Below the pieces are notes generated by a model that was given only the letters and a program-made list of their open reading frames with translations, was not told the DNA's origin and did not search any database. Source: an uncultured Campylobacter sp. (GTDB taxonomy: Bacteria > Campylobacterota > Campylobacteria > Campylobacterales > Campylobacteraceae). Taken from it: 7,224 nt of DNA. The stretch lies in the NCBI RefSeq assembly GCF_937997465.1, contig NZ_CALKTQ010000083.1, positions 1 to 7,224 of the forward strand, read 5' to 3'. Shown here in pieces: positions 6,071-7,224 of this stretch. A program made the position numbers and the translations under genes. Position 1 is the first letter of the stretch. Every line of letters starts with the position of its first letter.

Positions 6071-6732
6071 ATGATTTCCTTTTGTTTTAGGTATTTTTCG
6101 AGCTCTTTTTTTGCTTGCTCGTGGTTTTTGATAAAGTCTGCGTGTGCGTTTTTGTCACAGAAATTCGTTGCTACAAATATACCGTAAGCCGGGATTTGAA
6201 ATTTTTGCGCGACTTTGAGGACGGCAAAAAATTCCATATTTTCTAAAAAATATCCGCGCGCAAAAAGCTCGTGAGCTAAATTTTGATCTATTGTGATGAA
6301 ATTTGAGGAATTTACTTTGCATGTTCCACGTGGAACAATAGAAGCGATTCCACTCTCTATCGGCAAATAACTTTTGTTTTCTAGGCTTGAAATTTCGATA
6401 TTTGCTGCGACTGAGCTCTCGTAAATTTTAAAAATTTCCCCCTCTTTATAAAGTCCCGCCGAGCCTATAAAAATGATTTCTCTCGGTAGTGCGTTTAAAA
6501 TTTTATCTGGGTTTTGGGAGGATTTCGCGCTTTGCAAAATGGGCGAATCTATCAAATTTAGTCTTTCATCAAACTGTCCATTGGCCATCAAATTTTGCTC
6601 GTATCTACCGCAGCTATCAACCATAGCTCGCTTTTGCAAAAGCGCCGTCAAATTTATGCTCATATCTACTAGCCCCACGCCCATAGGTAGCGCGAAAGGA
6701 AATATCTCGTTTCGCCCCGCTGAAATAATCAC
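6067..6732 (-). CDS. Nucleoside-phosphorylase-like protein (PNP/UDP phosphorylase superfamily)
   Basis: The 221-residue product resembles small nucleoside phosphorylase/nucleosidase proteins, which cleave the glycosidic bond of purine or related nucleosides; the substrate cannot be set from sequence. Superfamily-like marks are FIGSAGLY (88-95, the glycine-rich phosphate/ribose region) and ENMEFFAVLKVAQKFQIPAY (164-183), corresponding to the ribose-binding VEMEG...VA...F.VP motif, then a late Asp in NFCDKNAH. The first 30 residues lack the usual GI(I)GA(M) opening, so it is a divergent member. The GTG start at 6730-6732 has AAGG about 7 bases upstream. It lies 37 bases after hisF, and its stop overlaps rlmN as TTGA, suggesting one operon. 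Codons 132-137 (IVPRGT) contain the second parS palindrome. Confidence 0.75.
   Translation of the reverse strand: MIISAGRNEIFPFALPMGVGLVDMSINLTALLQKRAMVDSCGRYEQNLMANGQFDERLNLIDSPILQSAKSSQNPDKILNALPREIIFIGSAGLYKEGEIFKIYESSVAANIEISSLENKSYLPIESGIASIVPRGTCKVNSSNFITIDQNLAHELFARGYFLENMEFFAVLKVAQKFQIPAYGIFVATNFCDKNAHADFIKNHEQAKKELEKYLKQKEII
6322..6337. other. parS: parS-like ParB-binding palindrome, copy 2
   Basis: TGTTCCACGTGGAACA is identical over all 16 bases to the site at 2760-2775. Here it is read as GTT CCA CGT GGA ACA (Val-Pro-Arg-Gly-Thr) in the phosphorylase-like gene, a different frame from copy 1. Selection at the DNA level is therefore the simplest explanation. Binding by ParB is inferred from similarity to the parS consensus. 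Confidence 0.85.
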
Positions 6733-6769
6733 ACTCTGGCCTTTTGCGCACTAAATTTGAGTTTAAATT

Positions 6770-7224
6770 TCACAGTCTGGCCTCGATGCCGTTTTGTCTG
6801 AGGTATGTTTTAAGCGCCCTAATCTCAATTTCTCTAAAGTGAAAAATAGATGCCGCTAGACACGCGTCCGCACCCGCTAAAAATGCGTCCTTAAAGTGCT
6901 CCATTTTGCCCGCACCGCCGCTTGCGATGACGGGGATATCAAGCGCGCTGAAAATTCGCGTCAAATTTAGCTCAAAGCCGTTTTTAACGCCGTCGCAGTC
7001 CATCGACGTGAGTAAAATCTCGCCCGCACCGCGCTCCTGTGCTTCTTTTGCCCACGCTAGAGCGTCCTTGCCCGTATCTAGCCTGCCGCCATTTATAAAA
7101 ACGCTGTAACTCTCGCCTATTCTTTTTGCGTCGATCGCGACTACGACGCACTGCGAGCCGAATTTATTCGCCGCTTCGTCTATCAAATTTGGATTTTTTA
7201 TCGCGGCTGAGTTGAGGCTGATTT
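6770..7224 (-). CDS. hisF: Imidazole glycerol phosphate synthase subunit HisF, C-terminal part, cut by window edge
   Basis: HisF is the cyclase that combines PRFAR with ammonia from HisH to give imidazole glycerol phosphate (histidine synthesis) and AICAR. The last 150 residues are visible and the frame is open to the right edge; its start lies outside the window. It follows the Thermotoga HisF sequence closely: NSAAIKNPNLIDEA, FGSQCVVVAIDAKR with the catalytic Asp (codon 7130-7132, equivalent to Asp130 of the Thermotoga enzyme), RGAGEILLTSMD, PVIASGGAGKMEHF, and ADACLAASIFHFRE with YLRQNGIEARL at the end. One oddity is SMDCDGVKNG, where the family usually has DRDGTK (Arg to Cys at 6995-6997, Thr to Val). 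The product would feed AICAR into the same purine pathway as PurB. It is followed after 37 bases by the phosphorylase-like gene, on the same strand. Confidence 0.95.
   Translation of the reverse strand, partial: ISLNSAAIKNPNLIDEAANKFGSQCVVVAIDAKRIGESYSVFINGGRLDTGKDALAWAKEAQERGAGEILLTSMDCDGVKNGFELNLTRIFSALDIPVIASGGAGKMEHFKDAFLAGADACLAASIFHFREIEIRALKTYLRQNGIEARL

Noticed and set aside
1..7224. CRISPR arrays, tRNA/rRNA genes, insertion sequences, phage genes
   Set aside because: No regularly spaced repeats, tRNA-like cloverleaf, rRNA segment, transposase or integrase reading frame was seen.

Overview
The window looks like a chromosomal segment from a Campylobacter, probably one of the moderately GC-rich species (showae/rectus/curvus/concisus type) rather than C. 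jejuni. The basis is the protein similarities recalled below, the very frequent AAATTTG-type words, the AAGG-type ribosome binding sites and the purB-nrdA gene pair, which I recall next to a divergent pseudouridine synthase gene in C. jejuni. No search was run, so the species is an inference.

Layout. (1) 1-1962, minus strand: purB (adenylosuccinate lyase) overlapping nrdA (ribonucleotide reductase large chain, cut by the window edge) by one base in TAATG. (2) 1963-2086: a short divergent intergenic region with a TATAAT box on each strand. (3) 2087-2995, plus strand: an RluA/RluD-type 23S rRNA pseudouridine synthase. (4) 2996-4982: an AT-richer, less conserved stretch with a gene-poor spacer, a small multi-pass membrane protein gene split by a single-base frameshift, a TPR-like/DUF6985-like protein of unknown function, a 94-residue unknown gene also split by a single-base frameshift in an A run, and a 34-residue single-pass membrane micro-protein. 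(5) 4979-7224, minus strand: hisF (cut by the edge), a nucleoside-phosphorylase-like gene and rlmN (radical SAM 23S rRNA/tRNA methyltransferase). From the phosphorylase gene down to the DUF6985-like gene, every junction is an overlap or a 2-base gap, so this reads as one translationally coupled operon.

The most notable signal is not a gene. The same perfect 16-bp palindrome, TGTTCCACGTGGAACA, occurs twice, about 3.56 kb apart: once inside the pseudouridine synthase gene and once inside the phosphorylase gene. It differs from the classic B. subtilis parS (TGTTTCACGTGAAACA) at one symmetric pair of positions. The two copies are read in different codon frames, so protein similarity cannot explain the identity. 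I interpret them as ParB-binding parS centromere sites, which would place this window in the origin-proximal domain of the chromosome.

Functionally the intact genes are mostly housekeeping: purine and deoxynucleotide synthesis (purB, nrdA), histidine synthesis (hisF), nucleoside metabolism (phosphorylase) and rRNA modification (RluA-type enzyme, RlmN). No tRNA, rRNA, CRISPR array, insertion sequence or obvious phage gene was seen.
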